DNA of 64,000 bases from Platanthera guangdongensis (taxonomy: Eukaryota; Streptophyta; Magnoliopsida; Asparagales; Orchidaceae): positions 5,583,371-5,647,370 of the forward strand of contig CM077159.1 in assembly GCA_039583875.1 (NCBI GenBank), in the 5' to 3' direction. A program made the translations under genes and the position numbers. The notes beneath the pieces are model-generated. The model saw nothing but the letters and a program-made list of their open reading frames with translations, was not told the DNA's origin and ran no database searches. Of this stretch, positions 31,264 to 42,200 are shown in pieces; position 1 is the first letter of the stretch; the number at the start of each line of letters is the position of its first letter.

Positions 31264-33827
31264 GAAACACGACTAAGGGCGTCGGCTACGCGATTGAGAG
31301 TCCCCTTGAGGTGTTTGATAATGAAAGTGTACTCCTGAAGATAGGAGACCCATTTGGCATGTCTAAGACTAACCTTAGTTTGAGAGTTAAGAAACCTTAG
31401 CGCTTCATGATCGGATAGGATGACAAACTCCTTAGGAAGTAAATAATGCCGCCAATGTTGGAGGCATCGAATGTCCGCGTAAAACTCTCGATCATAATTG
31501 GAATAATTTAATTTTGGACCTGCTAGTTTCTCACTGAAATACCCCACAGGGTGGCCTTCCTGACTCAACACTCCACCAATTCCCACTCCAGACGCATCAC
31601 ATGACAAATCAAAAACCTTGGTAAAATCCGGTAGTCGCAAAAGGGGGGCTTCCGACATGCGCGATTTAATTAATTGGAACGCCGGAGCGACCGAGTTCAT
31701 CCATGTAAATTCACATTTTTTCATGCACTCGGTAATAGGGGCCATAATACTACTAAAGTCCTTAATAAATCGCTGATAAAATGTAGCGAGCCCGTGAAAA
31801 CTCCTAACATCCCGAATGTTGGCGGGCTCGGGCCAATCTCTAATGGCTTGTACCTTCTTGGGGTCTACGTGGATCCCCTTCGAACTCACAATATAACCGA
31901 GGAACTCAATCGATGTCACATGGAAGGTGCACTTCTTAATGTTAACGAATAATTTTTCCGATCTCAGCGTGATAAGGATGGTTCTTAAATGTGACTCGTG
32001 ATCAATCGTGGAGGTGCTAAATACCAAAATATCGTCAAAATATACCACGATGAATTTTCCCATATAGGGTTGGAAGACGTGGGTCATCATCCTCAAAAAC
32101 GTGCTCGGCGCATTGGAAAGCCCAAACGACATAACTAACCACTCGTAGAGGCCTTCCTTAGACTTAAAGGTTGTTTTCCACTCGTCACCTTCCCTAATTC
32201 GGATCTGATGGTAGCCACTCCTAAGATCCAATTTCGAGAAAATCGTGGCACCGGCTAACATGTCCAATAAATCATCCAAGCAAGGGATGGGAAAGCGATA
32301 CTTAATAGAGATTTTATTAATGGCTCTACTATCCACACACATCCTCCAAGAGCCGTCCTTCTTGGGGGCAAGTAAGGCGGGTACGGCACACGGGCTCTTG
32401 CTGTGGCGGATAAAACCCTTTTGCAATAAATCCGAGATTTGGGTTTGCAACTCTAAGTGCGCGGAGGGGTTTAGCCGATAATGTGGGAGGTTGGGCAATG
32501 AGGAGCCCGGAATGAAATCAATGGCATGTTGGATTTCCCGCAATGGGGGTAACTCAGCCGGTAGCTCGTCCGGGTACACGTCCACAAACTCTTCTAAGAG
32601 TTTCCTCAACGCCGACGGCAAGTTCTCAAACGTTGCCGCATTTTCCTTAACTTGTAGACAAACTAAGGCATAGAGGACACCATCTAAAAAGGTAGTACGC
32701 TTCAATTCTTTCCTTCCTATCAGACTCAACGTCTTCTTCTCGATCGGGATGACCGTATCCTTGGAGGGGGCCGAAGGATCCTTTGGCGGGGCGGGTTTTA
32801 AGAGTATGGTTCTGCCATTAAATTTAAACTCGTAAGTATTGGCCCGACCAAAGTGGGTGACGTCATGATCATACAACCAAGGGCGACCCAACAAGACGTG
32901 ACAAGCATCCATAGGGATGACGTCACACCAAATCTGCTCAGAATAAGCTTTGATGGTAAGGGGTACCAAGAAACGCTTCGACATAGGGAGGGATGACTTG
33001 TCTACCCATGCCACCTCATAAGGGTGAGGGTGCGGCTCGGCATCAAGAGACATTCGTCTCACCGCGGTTTCAGAAATAACGTTCATGCAACTACCGCTAT
33101 CCATGATCAACCTACACCATTTTTCACCACTCTTAAAATTCAACGTGAAAATGTTCGTCCTATTGCAATCGTCTAACGCTCGAGGGATCGCCAGAATACA
33201 CCTCATAACCATCATATGGGAGTCATCCTCCATATCACTAGGCACTCCGTCCGACTCGCTCTCTTCGCCCGCCCCGTAAGTAATGTCGTCTGTCCCACCG
33301 GTGGAATCTAACAGGGCTAATGGTCTGGGAGTAGTAGGACAATCACTAGCATAGTGCCCTTGGATCCCACAAGCGTAGCAGGTGACATTCGTTCTGTTGA
33401 CCCGACCCACCGGGACTCTCTCACTAGTGGGGTTTCTATCATTCCTAGTCGTTACGACTATGGAGGTCGAATCGGGGGACTGATACTTTCCTTTAGCCTT
33501 ATAGGTGGCGGTGGGAGGCGGTCCTAAAATGGACTTGCCCTTTTGGAACGAGCGAGACTTGCCCTTAAGTGCGTTGTGCTGCTCAATATCTAAGGCAGCG
33601 TTGAAAGTGGTGTGCAAGTCAGTGTGACCATAACACAGAAGCTTTCCTTGGATGTCGGGGTTTAGTCCCTTACGGAACCTGGAGAGGGTGACCTCGGGCA
33701 TCTCTTTCATATCACAACTAACCATCATGTCCTTCAGCAAACTCATATACTCAAACACCGACCTAGTCCCTTGCTTAAGGGTAGCTAAATCATCGAACAT
33801 TTGTGTGCGATGGTAAGTAGGGACATA
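31264..33827 (-). pseudogene. Chromovirus gag C-terminus, protease, RT and RNase H
   Basis: This long minus-strand frame continues the gag below after a TAG. In order: gag end with CCHC knuckle (CYACGIQGHYASDC), protease (LIMDSGSCMNVIS), RT (PHYRLNPSAHLELQ, CVDSRAINKI, catalytic YFDDILVF, FLGYIVSSKGI), and RNase H (SCDASGVGIGGVL, EFYADIRCLQHWRHY, SDHEALRFL, NRVADALSR). It breaks at 31264 where the second copia element inserted; the integrase continues at 19834. Reading continues a few codons into copia LTR sequence, which is not real coding. Confidence 0.93.
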
Positions 33828-34352
33828 CTATTCTGTTAGCCTAGCCTTCATTGCATCCCAGCCTATGGGCAACGCTCCGTTCTCGACTCTCAAACGCCGC
33901 TCCTCATTCAGCCAAAATATTTTAGCGCGCCCTAGCAACTTCATTCTCGCTACTCGCACTTTATCCGCGTCGTTCAGGGTATACCACTCGAAATAACATT
34001 CGATCTCCATGATCCAGTCCTGGAAGACTTGGGGATCTCCTAAACCATCGTAGGATGGTGGCTTGACTCGGATGGCCTGAGTAAGGTCAAACTTGTACGG
34101 TGCTCGTGGGGCGTTCTCATTAGGAGGGTGGGGGTAAGGGTTGTGATGTTCTCCCACCCGTGGGTGAGCGGGTTGATTACGGGGTGCCCCTTGTGGTAAC
34201 CCCAGTCCGTGAAGTGCCTCCCTAATAGCTGTCAACTGCTCCGTGAAATCCTGACGGAGCTCCTCAATCTCAGTGAGGGCACGACCCTCACCCCAGTCAT
34301 CATCCATATTAGACGACGATGGAGGATACTCCGTACCGAGCCTAGTGTGCAT
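33828..34352 (-). pseudogene. Chromovirus gag N-terminus
   Basis: ATG at 34352 (MHTRLGTEYPPSSS) or the in-frame ATG at 34307 starts gag. It includes VFQDWIMEIECYFEWY and KLLGRAKIFWLNEE, the usual capsid-like gag core. An in-frame TAG at 33828-33830 separates it from the rest. Upstream, 34353-34627 is an A/T-rich leader with homopolymer runs and no other feature. Confidence 0.9.
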
Positions 34353-34627
34353 GCAAAAAGGAAGACAACAGATTCAGACAGACCAAAGAAGTAATTAATC
34401 CCGCTTAATAACTATAGGAAAATAAATTTTTTATTTTATTTTCTTACAGGAAAAAAAAGAGGATTATTAAAAAATTTATTTTGATTTTTTTGGCTGAAAA
34501 ATAAGAAAACTACATCGCTATTGGCAGACCAAAAATAATTTTTTTTGTGACAACTAACGTGCAAACACAAGTGCAGGTTAACGTGCTAAAAAGAGGGGGG
34601 GTGCCAATTAAAAAATTGACAAGAACC

Positions 34628-34643
34628 TCCCTCTGATACCAAA
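34628..34643 (-). other. Primer binding site of the chromovirus
   Basis: On the minus strand TGGTATCAGAG starts three or four bases after the 5' LTR end, matching the initiator Met tRNA complement. Confidence 0.8.
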
Positions 34644-34645
34644 AT

Positions 34646-35914
34646 TGATGTAGGCCTCTACCGCGGACACTATATGGGTTACGGGAAAGAAACGGACGCC
34701 ACACTCAATCCACAATCTCACACGCACTAGAATTAACCGCAGCGCACTCGCAAATGTTTTATCACAATTCACCAATGTACGGTAGCCACTCCGCGGGAAG
34801 GTCAAACGAACGGCTATAGGCCGACGTTCTCCCAAGCTAAGAGGACCAATATTGGGTCCGACCGAGCGAAAGTTGTACCAAAGGAGGTCTACCCAAAATG
34901 CGATCGAAAAATGGTAGATCTCCCCCAACAAAAATACGGGGTTCGCCAAACCCTTTCGAAAATAACGCGGTTAATATGGATGCAAGTCAAAAGGAAAACC
35001 ACGAAGAATCTAACGATTCAAATCCAACGCGAAAATCTTTCCGGCCATTAGAATATCAAGAGGGAATCACACTTTAGAGGAGAGGATCGTTACCCAAGTC
35101 GGAATAGATGATTCCGACTACCTTTGAAGGGTCGCTCTTCCACAGTTCCGCCGGAGTCGCGCCAGATGGAGAGATAGATCGTCCGCCTTGGCCGCTTCAC
35201 ACCAAAGTCCAGATTCCTCGCCATAGAAGGAGACCTTTCCGGATAAAGCTTTACGTGAAGTGGGGCTGCCGGGTTCGCGTCAAAGGGGCTGCTCGGGTGG
35301 AGGAGGTAGGTGGCCGGCCGGCTATGGAGGGTGGTGGTCGGGTTGGAGAGGGTGAGAGGAGTTGGTGGCTTGGATGAGGGTGATGAAGGGCTGGCCGAAA
35401 TCTTTAGAGGGAGAGAGGGAAAGGAGGGTGGCGGTTTTGGAAGAGGGGAATGAAAGAGGGCTGGCCGAAATTTTAGAGAGAGAGAGGAGGAGAGGAGGGT
35501 GGTGGCTAGGAGATGTAGAGAGAGAGAGAAGGTTTAGCAAGAAAGGAAAGTCTAGGGTTTTTCTCATTCAACTTAAGTTAAACAAACCGTACATGCCTAT
35601 ATATAGGCTTAACAACAAGTCTTGGCTATATGTAGCCCAAAATAAAAATAAAAATAACACACTAAATGGCTACATGCAGCCCTCAATAACAAATCCCAAA
35701 TAAGATAGCATACTAATAATAAGATAAATTCAACTACATATTTGTCTTGCGCCGAGGGCGGAAATTGTAGCGCCGCTCCACACGAACACCACGGCGACGC
35801 GAGTCCTTTGTTGGAGACGAAGGAGGGTCTTCCGTTAGCGTGCCGTCATCAACAACTTGGGGGCCGTCGTCAACTTGGGGGCCGTCGTCAACTTGGGGGC
35901 CGTCGTCACCACCA
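34646..35914 (-). repeat. 5' LTR of the chromovirus
   Basis: The 1269-bp partner of 4800-6069, with the TATA palindrome at 35596-35607. Its outer end carries three to four in-frame repeats of the (C)AACTTGGGGGCCGTCGT type, corresponding to the DDGPQV pol tail. Confidence 0.94.
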
Positions 35915-35919
35915 GCCGG
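35915..35919. repeat. Target-site duplication GCCGG (right)
   Basis: Matches 4795-4799; Tat gag resumes immediately. Confidence 0.93.
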
Positions 35920-36750
35920 GGGTTCATGCTGAGGTTCACCACCTCCAAGAGGAGGATGAAGGAGTCGGAGTCCCTGTTCCACATCAAGCAGGGGGAGAAT
36001 GAGACACCAGGGAGTTACATTGACCGGTTTCAAAAGGAGGTCACCCAAGTCCAGGAGGTGACCGGGTATAGCCTGATGATGGCCTTTACCCTGGGGATAC
36101 AATAGGGTTTCTCCAGAATGAAATTAAAGAGCGTGTCGCCCCTCTCCTACAAAGAGATAATGGAGACGGCGGCAAGAGAAGTTGATGGGGAGGCATCGAA
36201 CCCGGAGTTTTCCAGAAAGTTGGCCAGGTGGGCCACAAAGGATGAGAAGGAGCCAAGAGGTGGCAGAGGTCGGGAGGAAAGGAGAGTTGAACCCAGACAA
36301 AGGGAACAGCGGCAACTGCAGCAGTAGCAACAGCCCATGTAGGGGCGTCAGGAGCCAGACCTCCAACTAGGTTGGAGGCCAGAGTGGCAAGAATAGGGGC
36401 CGCAGAGAGGTTAATAGGGAAGGGATAACCTCCAGGGAGGCCAGGACCAGTTTCATCCTCCGGGTTGGAGGTAGTCCCAGAGACCTCCCCTCCACGATCA
36501 AAATCAGGCTATGGCTATAGCCATGGGGTAGAGGAGAAGAGAAGCACAGATAAGGAGGAGAGAAATCATGGTGGAATTGTCCTACTACGACTTCCACCAA
36601 GAGGAAGGGCACGCTACAACCACGTGCCTGGAGTTCCTCGAAATGAGAGGAAACAGGGAGCAGTATCAGTAGTAGGGTCGCTATGAGCTGAGGATTGAGG
36701 AGGTCCTGCCTCGGGCGGAGGAGGATAGGTGTGAAGACCGGGTAGATGTT
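35920..36750 (+). pseudogene. Tat-lineage gag, second fragment
   Basis: Continues the gag from 4799: GFMLRFTTSKRRMK, then GENETPGSYIDRFQKEV, typical of the Retrotrans_gag domain. After about 36100 it is broken by several stops (36103, 36325 and on). A remnant of the Tat nucleocapsid motif is visible at 36570-36640 (YDFHQEEGHATTTC, with the first Cys changed to Tyr). It belongs to the outermost element of the nest and is among the most decayed coding regions, as expected. Confidence 0.82.
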
Positions 36751-36889
36751 GCAACCCAAGGAGGGATCAGAGTGATCCGTAGGAGGTGGGGATAGAGGCT
36801 TCCCAGAAGGCCAGCCTCCATACTATGTACTGCCGGAGCATTCACTCCACATCCCAGACCCCACCCCCTTAGAAGAAGATTACTTTCTC

Positions 36890-37334
36890 TAGAATTGACA
36901 TGCCGGATCATGAGGATACCTTCTACGATGTGCCGGTCATCCAGATAGCCATCACAAATTTCACCGTCTCCAGGATCCTCATTGACAATAGAAGCTCCAT
37001 CAACATCATCTTCAAGAAGGAATTCGACATGATGAAGGTGGAGGCGAAGTGGCTGCTGGCTTCAGATGGGCCCCTGTTTGGGTTTTCAGGGGAGTGGAAG
37101 GAGGTAGAAGGAGGAGTGGTGCTCCACGTCACTCTGGGGGGGGGGGGGGGGGGGTTGTCCCAAAACTGGATGTTTGTCATCGTGGATGCCCCCAGTAGCT
37201 ACAACACCATCTTTGGGCGGCCACTCATCTGTGCCTTCCACTGTGTCCACTCATCCTTCCACCAATGCCTAAAGTTCAACGCCGAGGGGATCCAGGTCTG
37301 GGTTCGGGGTGACCCCAAAGTAGCGAGGGAGTGA
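36890..37334 (+). pseudogene. Tat-lineage protease, degenerate
   Basis: A retroviral-type aspartic protease fold is recognisable (VSRILIDNRSSINIIF; the usual Gly after the catalytic Asp is Arg). The downstream APSSYNTIFGRPLICAF block is characteristic of Tat/Ogre proteases. A run of 19 G at 37136-37154 is in the frame and encodes poly-Gly. Stops follow at 37332. It is not functional as written. Confidence 0.8.
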
Positions 37335-37339
37335 TACGT

Positions 37340-37844
37340 CACTGCCGTGAACTCTATCTCCTGGTAGGAAGGGGCCGAGGAAATGGAGCGAAGAATGGAG
37401 GTGTCGGAGCAGGAGGCAGGAGGAGAAGACATAGAGGTGGAGAGCCGCACCAAGGTGAAGGTGGCATGAGGAGACCGGGAGGAGTGGGCCGAGGCAATGG
37501 CCGTGGAGGAAGCGGTTGAAGCTGAAGATGTCCATGTCCTGGGGGAGGGGACGTTGGAAAATGGGGGGAGCAATCTAGGCAGAAGAAGAGGTCCACCACA
37601 GACAAGCTGGCCGAGCCTATCAGGGAGGAGGTTGCCAAACTCCTCAATGCCGGCTTTGTATCTGAAATACAGTACCCCGGCTGGATCTCCAATGTAGTTA
37701 TGGTTAAAAAAGGTGATGGCTGGTGACGTATGTGCATTGATTTTTCTTTGCTTAATAAATCATGCCCTAAGGACTGTTACCCTTTGCCTCGGATCAACGC
37801 GCTAGTCGACTCGGTCATCGATTTTCCTGTAATGAGCTTCTTAG
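37340..37844 (+). pseudogene. Tat-lineage RT, first part (interrupted by Athila)
   Basis: From about 37595 the RT N-terminal block reads AEPIREEVAKLLNAGF, then YPGWISNVVMVKK and CIDFSLLNKSCPKD. One TGA lies after GDGW near 37725. The frame reaches LVDSVIDFPVMSFL at the insertion point 37844 and resumes in phase at 56748. The stretch 37340-37590 is a charged spacer with several stops. Confidence 0.87.
37840..37844. repeat. Target-site duplication CTTAG (left), partner 56743-56747
   Basis: CTTAG precedes the TGATGACTA terminus and follows the GCCCATCA end of the other LTR. Removing the insert rejoins the Tat RT frame. Confidence 0.94.
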
Positions 37845-39623
37845 TGATGACTACTTTTAGTCATCATTTTTGGTATAGTTTATAAGCCTAAATTCCTAAG
37901 TTTAATTATAATTATGTTTATTTTATGTCTGTTATGTTTTATTTCTCGTTTAATGTCTTTCATGTTATGATATTATAATTTCTAACTTTATTATGTGTTT
38001 TGTTCTTATTATTTTATGTTATGTTGTGTTATGTTTAGTTTAGTTTAGTTTAGTTTAAATGTTTAATATGTTTGTTGTTTATTTTTATGTTTTGTTAATT
38101 GTCTTATTTAATGTCTTATTATTGTTATGTTTAGTCTTATTAATATATATATTATATTTTGTGATGTTTAGTTTTATTTGTTATAATTATTGTGTTCAAT
38201 GTTAATGAATAATATTATGTGTCTAATGTTTGTTTTGTCATGTTATTTCTAGGTTCAAGTCCTCTTGACAAATGCAGCCCTTGATGTGTTGGTGCAGCCC
38301 CTACCCGAGCTCTAGTCCAACATGCATGCATCCCTCATAATAATGCCTTCATGGTGCAGCCCCTACAGCCTACCCGAGCCCTTGGAGCGGCCCACCATGT
38401 CCAACCCGAGCCCGCAAAGACCTTGAAGCAGCCCCTCATGCAAAACCCGGCCACCTCATGCTCTCTCTCTCCCCTTTATTATTTTCTCCCCTCTTTATTT
38501 CTTATTCATTCCCCTTTTATACTAAATATCTCCTATTTTCATTCCATTAAATGTCATACAATGCATCCAACATACCCTATCTCTCCCTTCATTTAATTCA
38601 TGCATGAACCTTCTCCAAAGCCTATGGCCAGCCACCCTTCATGTCCCCTTCATTTCCTATCATCTAGAAGCTTCTCCATCTCCTATAAAAGCCACCCCAT
38701 CCCTCAAGCCAAGAAGTGAATTTTGGGAAGTGAAGTTTTAAGTTAAATTTGAGTGTTGAGTTGGAGAGTGGTCAGTGCCTGTGAGTTGTTATTGTTAGTT
38801 TCATTATTGTATTAGATTTTTCATTATTGCAAGTTTTCTTCATAATATAGTCTTGTCTTTTTAATATTTTGTGTACTCTTCTTTTTTGCAAGTAATGAAA
38901 ATGTTCCTCTCTTATCTTGTTTTTTCTTCCCTTTCAATTATGAGTAGCTAATTTCTCTTAGCCTTCGATCGTGAGGATACATAAAATGAGATGAGGGTTT
39001 CTTTTATTTCATAGTTTTATTTTTGCTTAATTTTACTCGATACTTCTTTGATTTTTATTTTGACGACTTCGTATTTCCGGTATACGGTAGTAGGCTTTGG
39101 ATCTCATATTTGAGTAGCCGAGAGGCTCGTGAATGTAAAAGATCACTCAAAGAATGAAGGAGTTGAACGCAACCCTAGAAATAGGATGACGTAAATCTTC
39201 CGGATTGGAGTCAAATCCAATAGTGCGGGTCACCTCAATAATGCGACTTTAGGCCCCTTTGATTTGTAAATAGATTTCGATCAAAGCATCTATAAGTTAG
39301 GAGACTTAATGCTCTAGCGAGATTTTGTCTTATTTTCGGATCTGTCACGGTCGAGTTTGATTTGCAAGCTTAAAACTATACTTTTTATCTCCCTCATCTC
39401 GTTTCATGGTGAATCTTCAATCGAATGCTAACTTTTTATCATACGTTTTTCGTCTAAAAATTATCTTTAGTTTTTCTCCGAAAAACATTTCTCAAAACCC
39501 ACTTTCTTTCGGTAGGATAATAGTTCAAGCGTGAGTAGCAGTATTTGACAAACCCTTGTTTAAATACGACCTTGATACTACAATTCGACAGGTACACTTG
39601 CCTGTTCGGGTTTTAGCCCATCA
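37845..39623 (+). repeat. 5' LTR of the Athila element
   Basis: The 1779-bp LTR begins with a terminal hairpin (arms TGATGACTA / TAGTCATCA) and ends TTTTAGCCCATCA. It is A/T-rich, with (GTTTA)n near 38033-38056. A TATA box CTATAAAAG lies at 38683-38691. No gene is visible inside. Confidence 0.94.
38683..38691 (+). promoter_or_regulatory. TATA box, Athila 5' LTR
   Basis: CTATAAAAG is conserved in the right LTR (about 55802-55810). It is followed about 30 bp later by the probable transcription start region. Confidence 0.6.
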
Positions 39624-39629
39624 AGTTTT

Positions 39630-39648
39630 TGGCGCCATTGCCGGGGAC
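39630..39648 (+). other. Primer binding site, Asp-tRNA type
   Basis: TGGCGCCATTGCCGGGGAC begins seven bases after the LTR. It matches the well-known Athila primer site complementary to Asp tRNA. Confidence 0.9.
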
Positions 39649-39796
39649 GCTTTTTCGTCAATATTAGGAAAACGCTTTCGCTATTACTTCTGCAAAAAAA
39701 TCAAAAAAAATTTCAGTTCTCTATTTTCTTCTTCAAGTTTTTATTTCCCTTCTTCTCTTTTTCTTTCCTTCATTCTCCTTCTAATTTTCTTAGTGC

Positions 39797-40597
39797 ATGA
39801 CCCGCACGAATCCGTCGCTACTTATAGACTTGGACCCAGAAATCGAACACTCCTTTCGGAGAAACTTGCGATTCATAGGTTCCACTTCTCAAACAACGGT
39901 TGAGGATTCCAGCGGTGATTGTAATTTTAATTCTGAAATGGGTGATCCCAACCCAGGAATGGCTCAGCAAAGGACCATGTCCGATTATGCTCGACCCAAC
40001 CTGAAGTGGACTGAAACAAGTATTATTCGACCTGCAATTACAAACAATAACTTCGAGCTTAAGTCTAGAATCATACAAATGGTGCAGCAATATATACAGT
40101 TCGACGGATTACAAGATGAAAATCCATACTTGCATATTGCCAATTTTCTTGAAATCTGTGACACATTCAAAATAAATGGTGTCTCAGACGATGCTATAAG
40201 GCTAAGACTCTTCCCCTTCTCTTTAAGAACTAAAGCCAAACAGTGGTTGAGTTCTCTTCCAAGAGTATCAATCACTACTTGGAACATTTTAACTGAAATT
40301 TTCTCTCGCGTTATCCCCCCCCCCCCCGCCAAAACTGCTAAGCTAAGAAATGATATAACTTTGTACTCTCAAATTGCTTCTGAGACCCTCTATGACACTT
40401 GGGAGAGGTTTAAGGAACTTTTGAGACGCTGCCCCCATCATGCTCTGCCTGTATGGTTACAGGTCCAAACATTTTACAATGGGCTAAATCAAGAAACTAA
40501 GCAAATGATAGATGCCGCTTCCGCTGGTTTTTTGGACCGCAAAACTCCGGAAGCCGCTCTTGAGCTTATCGAGGACATGGCGATGAACACTTATTAG
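39797..40597 (+). pseudogene. Athila gag, N-terminal part
   Basis: ATG 39797 opens gag: MTRTNPSLLIDLDPEIE, then NPYLHIANFLEICDTF, LRTKAKQWLSSLP and DTWERFKELLRRCP, all typical of Athila gag. A 13-C run at 40315-40327 lies in the frame (PPPP). The TAG at 40595-40597 and a TAA shortly after interrupt the frame, but the next segment is in phase. Confidence 0.92.
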
Positions 40598-40645
40598 TGG
40601 AATTCGTCTAGAACTCGCCCATCTTAACCTGCAGGTATCTATGAA

Positions 40646-42070
40646 GTGGATTCAGTGTCACAACTGGCGCTGCAAGTGGAGATGCTGAACAAGAAGATTT
40701 CGGAGATGACTGCTGCCTCCGCTGCTAAGGTATTTGAAAATGTGAATGTTGCTGCTGCTGCCGAGCAGGTGGATTATCTGGGGAACATACCCAGACCTGC
40801 TAAAAATAATTCTGCCTATAATTTTTCTGCTTTTTCTAATTTTTCTACACCTCCTGGTTTTAATTCTTCTTCGAACTCTTATAATCCTGGATGACATAAC
40901 CATCCTAATTTTTCTTGGAGTAACCCTGCTAATGTTGCACGCCCACCACACGATTTTACACCACCACCACCACCACAACAAAACCAAAATCTTCAAAAAA
41001 CCCTCTGTTTGGAAGAAATTTTATCTAGATATATAAGCTCGAACGATGCTACTATTAGAAACTTAACAGGGTTGACGAAAAGTTTAGAAAACCAGGTCGG
41101 GCAACTTGCCAAGGCTTTTTCCGAGAGACCACCTAGAACTCTTCCCTCGAACACTGAACCTAACCCAAAGGAGCACGCAAATGCGATTTCCCTTCGGAGC
41201 GGTAAGGTTATTAACGAGCCCACCACCAGGGAAGAGCCAAAGGTGATTGTCCCTCCTGTTGTGGAAACAATTATCCCCACGGAAAATGATAAATCAACTT
41301 TTGGAAATGAAAAATCTACTTTAGATAAAGAAAAACATATTTCTATTTTTTCTGATTTTGGAAAAGAAAATGATGACGTTCAAAATAATGCTCCGGTTGT
41401 TATAAAGGAATTCCCGACACCACCTTATCCGGCTCGACTTAGGAAAGAAAAACTAGACGATCAGTACCAACCCTTCCTTGAAATGTTCAAACAAATTCAT
41501 ATTAATTTGCCATTTCATGAAGCGATTAGTCAAATACCTAAGTATGCAAAATATCTTAAGAATTTATTAACGAACAAGACGAAATTGGAAAATTTATCGC
41601 ATGTAACCTTAAATGAAGAATGTTCGGCGGTCGTTAAAAACTCTAATCTTCCTAAAAAGATAAACGATCTGGGTAGTTTTTCCATTCCTTGCGTTTTTGG
41701 TGATCTGTTTGTTAAACATGCGTTAGCGGATCTAGGAGCGAGCATCAATTTGATGCCCTTTTCTTTATTTAAAAAGCTAGGATTGGGCACTCTTAGCCCT
41801 ACAAGAATGAGTATCCAGTTAGCTGATAGGTCAATTAAGTATCCTTTAGGTATCATTGAGGACATGCTAGTAAAGGTCGACAAATTCATCTTCCCGGTGG
41901 ATTTTGTCATTCTCGATATTGAAGAGGACGTCGAGGTCCCTCTTATCCTTGGTCGACCCTTCCTAGCCACCTCTCGAGCGGTCATCGATGTTAGTAACAG
42001 AAAGTTATTTTTGCGTGTGGGAGATGATGATGTCACATTTTCTATCAATCAATCAATGAAAACTCTTTAA
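40646..42070 (+). pseudogene. Athila gag C-terminus and protease
   Basis: Gag continues with VSQLALQVEMLNKKISEM and an Asn/Ser/Pro-rich region, a TGA at 40892-40894, then the ENQVGQLAKAFSERP and LRSGKVI segments. The protease has ALADLGASINLMPFSLF and ILGRPFLATSRAVIDV. The frame ends at 42070. From 42071 to 42200 a degraded Phe-rich linker leads to RT. Confidence 0.9.
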
Positions 42071-42200
42071 AAATGATGATTCATGCTTCTTTGTTGATGT
42101 TTTAAATGAAGATTCTTCACTTTTTCTTTTTAGCATCTCTTCAAATGAATTTTCCTCTTCTTTTTCTGAAATTTTTTCATATGATTTTGAAAACACGGTT

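Larger units (their letters stand above)
4800..35914 (-). mobile_element. Chromovirus (CRM/Galadriel-like Ty3/gypsy), complete but twice interrupted
   Basis: This is a minus-strand LTR retrotransposon with LTRs at 4800-6069 (3') and 34646-35914 (5'), a Met-tRNA-type primer site, a polypurine tract and gag-pol. It is flanked by GCCGG duplications. Two copia elements (6155-18282 and 19840-31263) lie inside it. Without them the element would be about 7.5 kb. Integrase sequences (PWEDVSMDFILGLP, VVVDRFSKMAYFI, QTDGQTEVVN) and RNase H (YFSEKLAGPKLNYS) look closest to CRM or Galadriel chromoviruses from memory of those families. The exact lineage is not settled. CRM members are typically enriched at plant centromeres. 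Confidence 0.9.
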
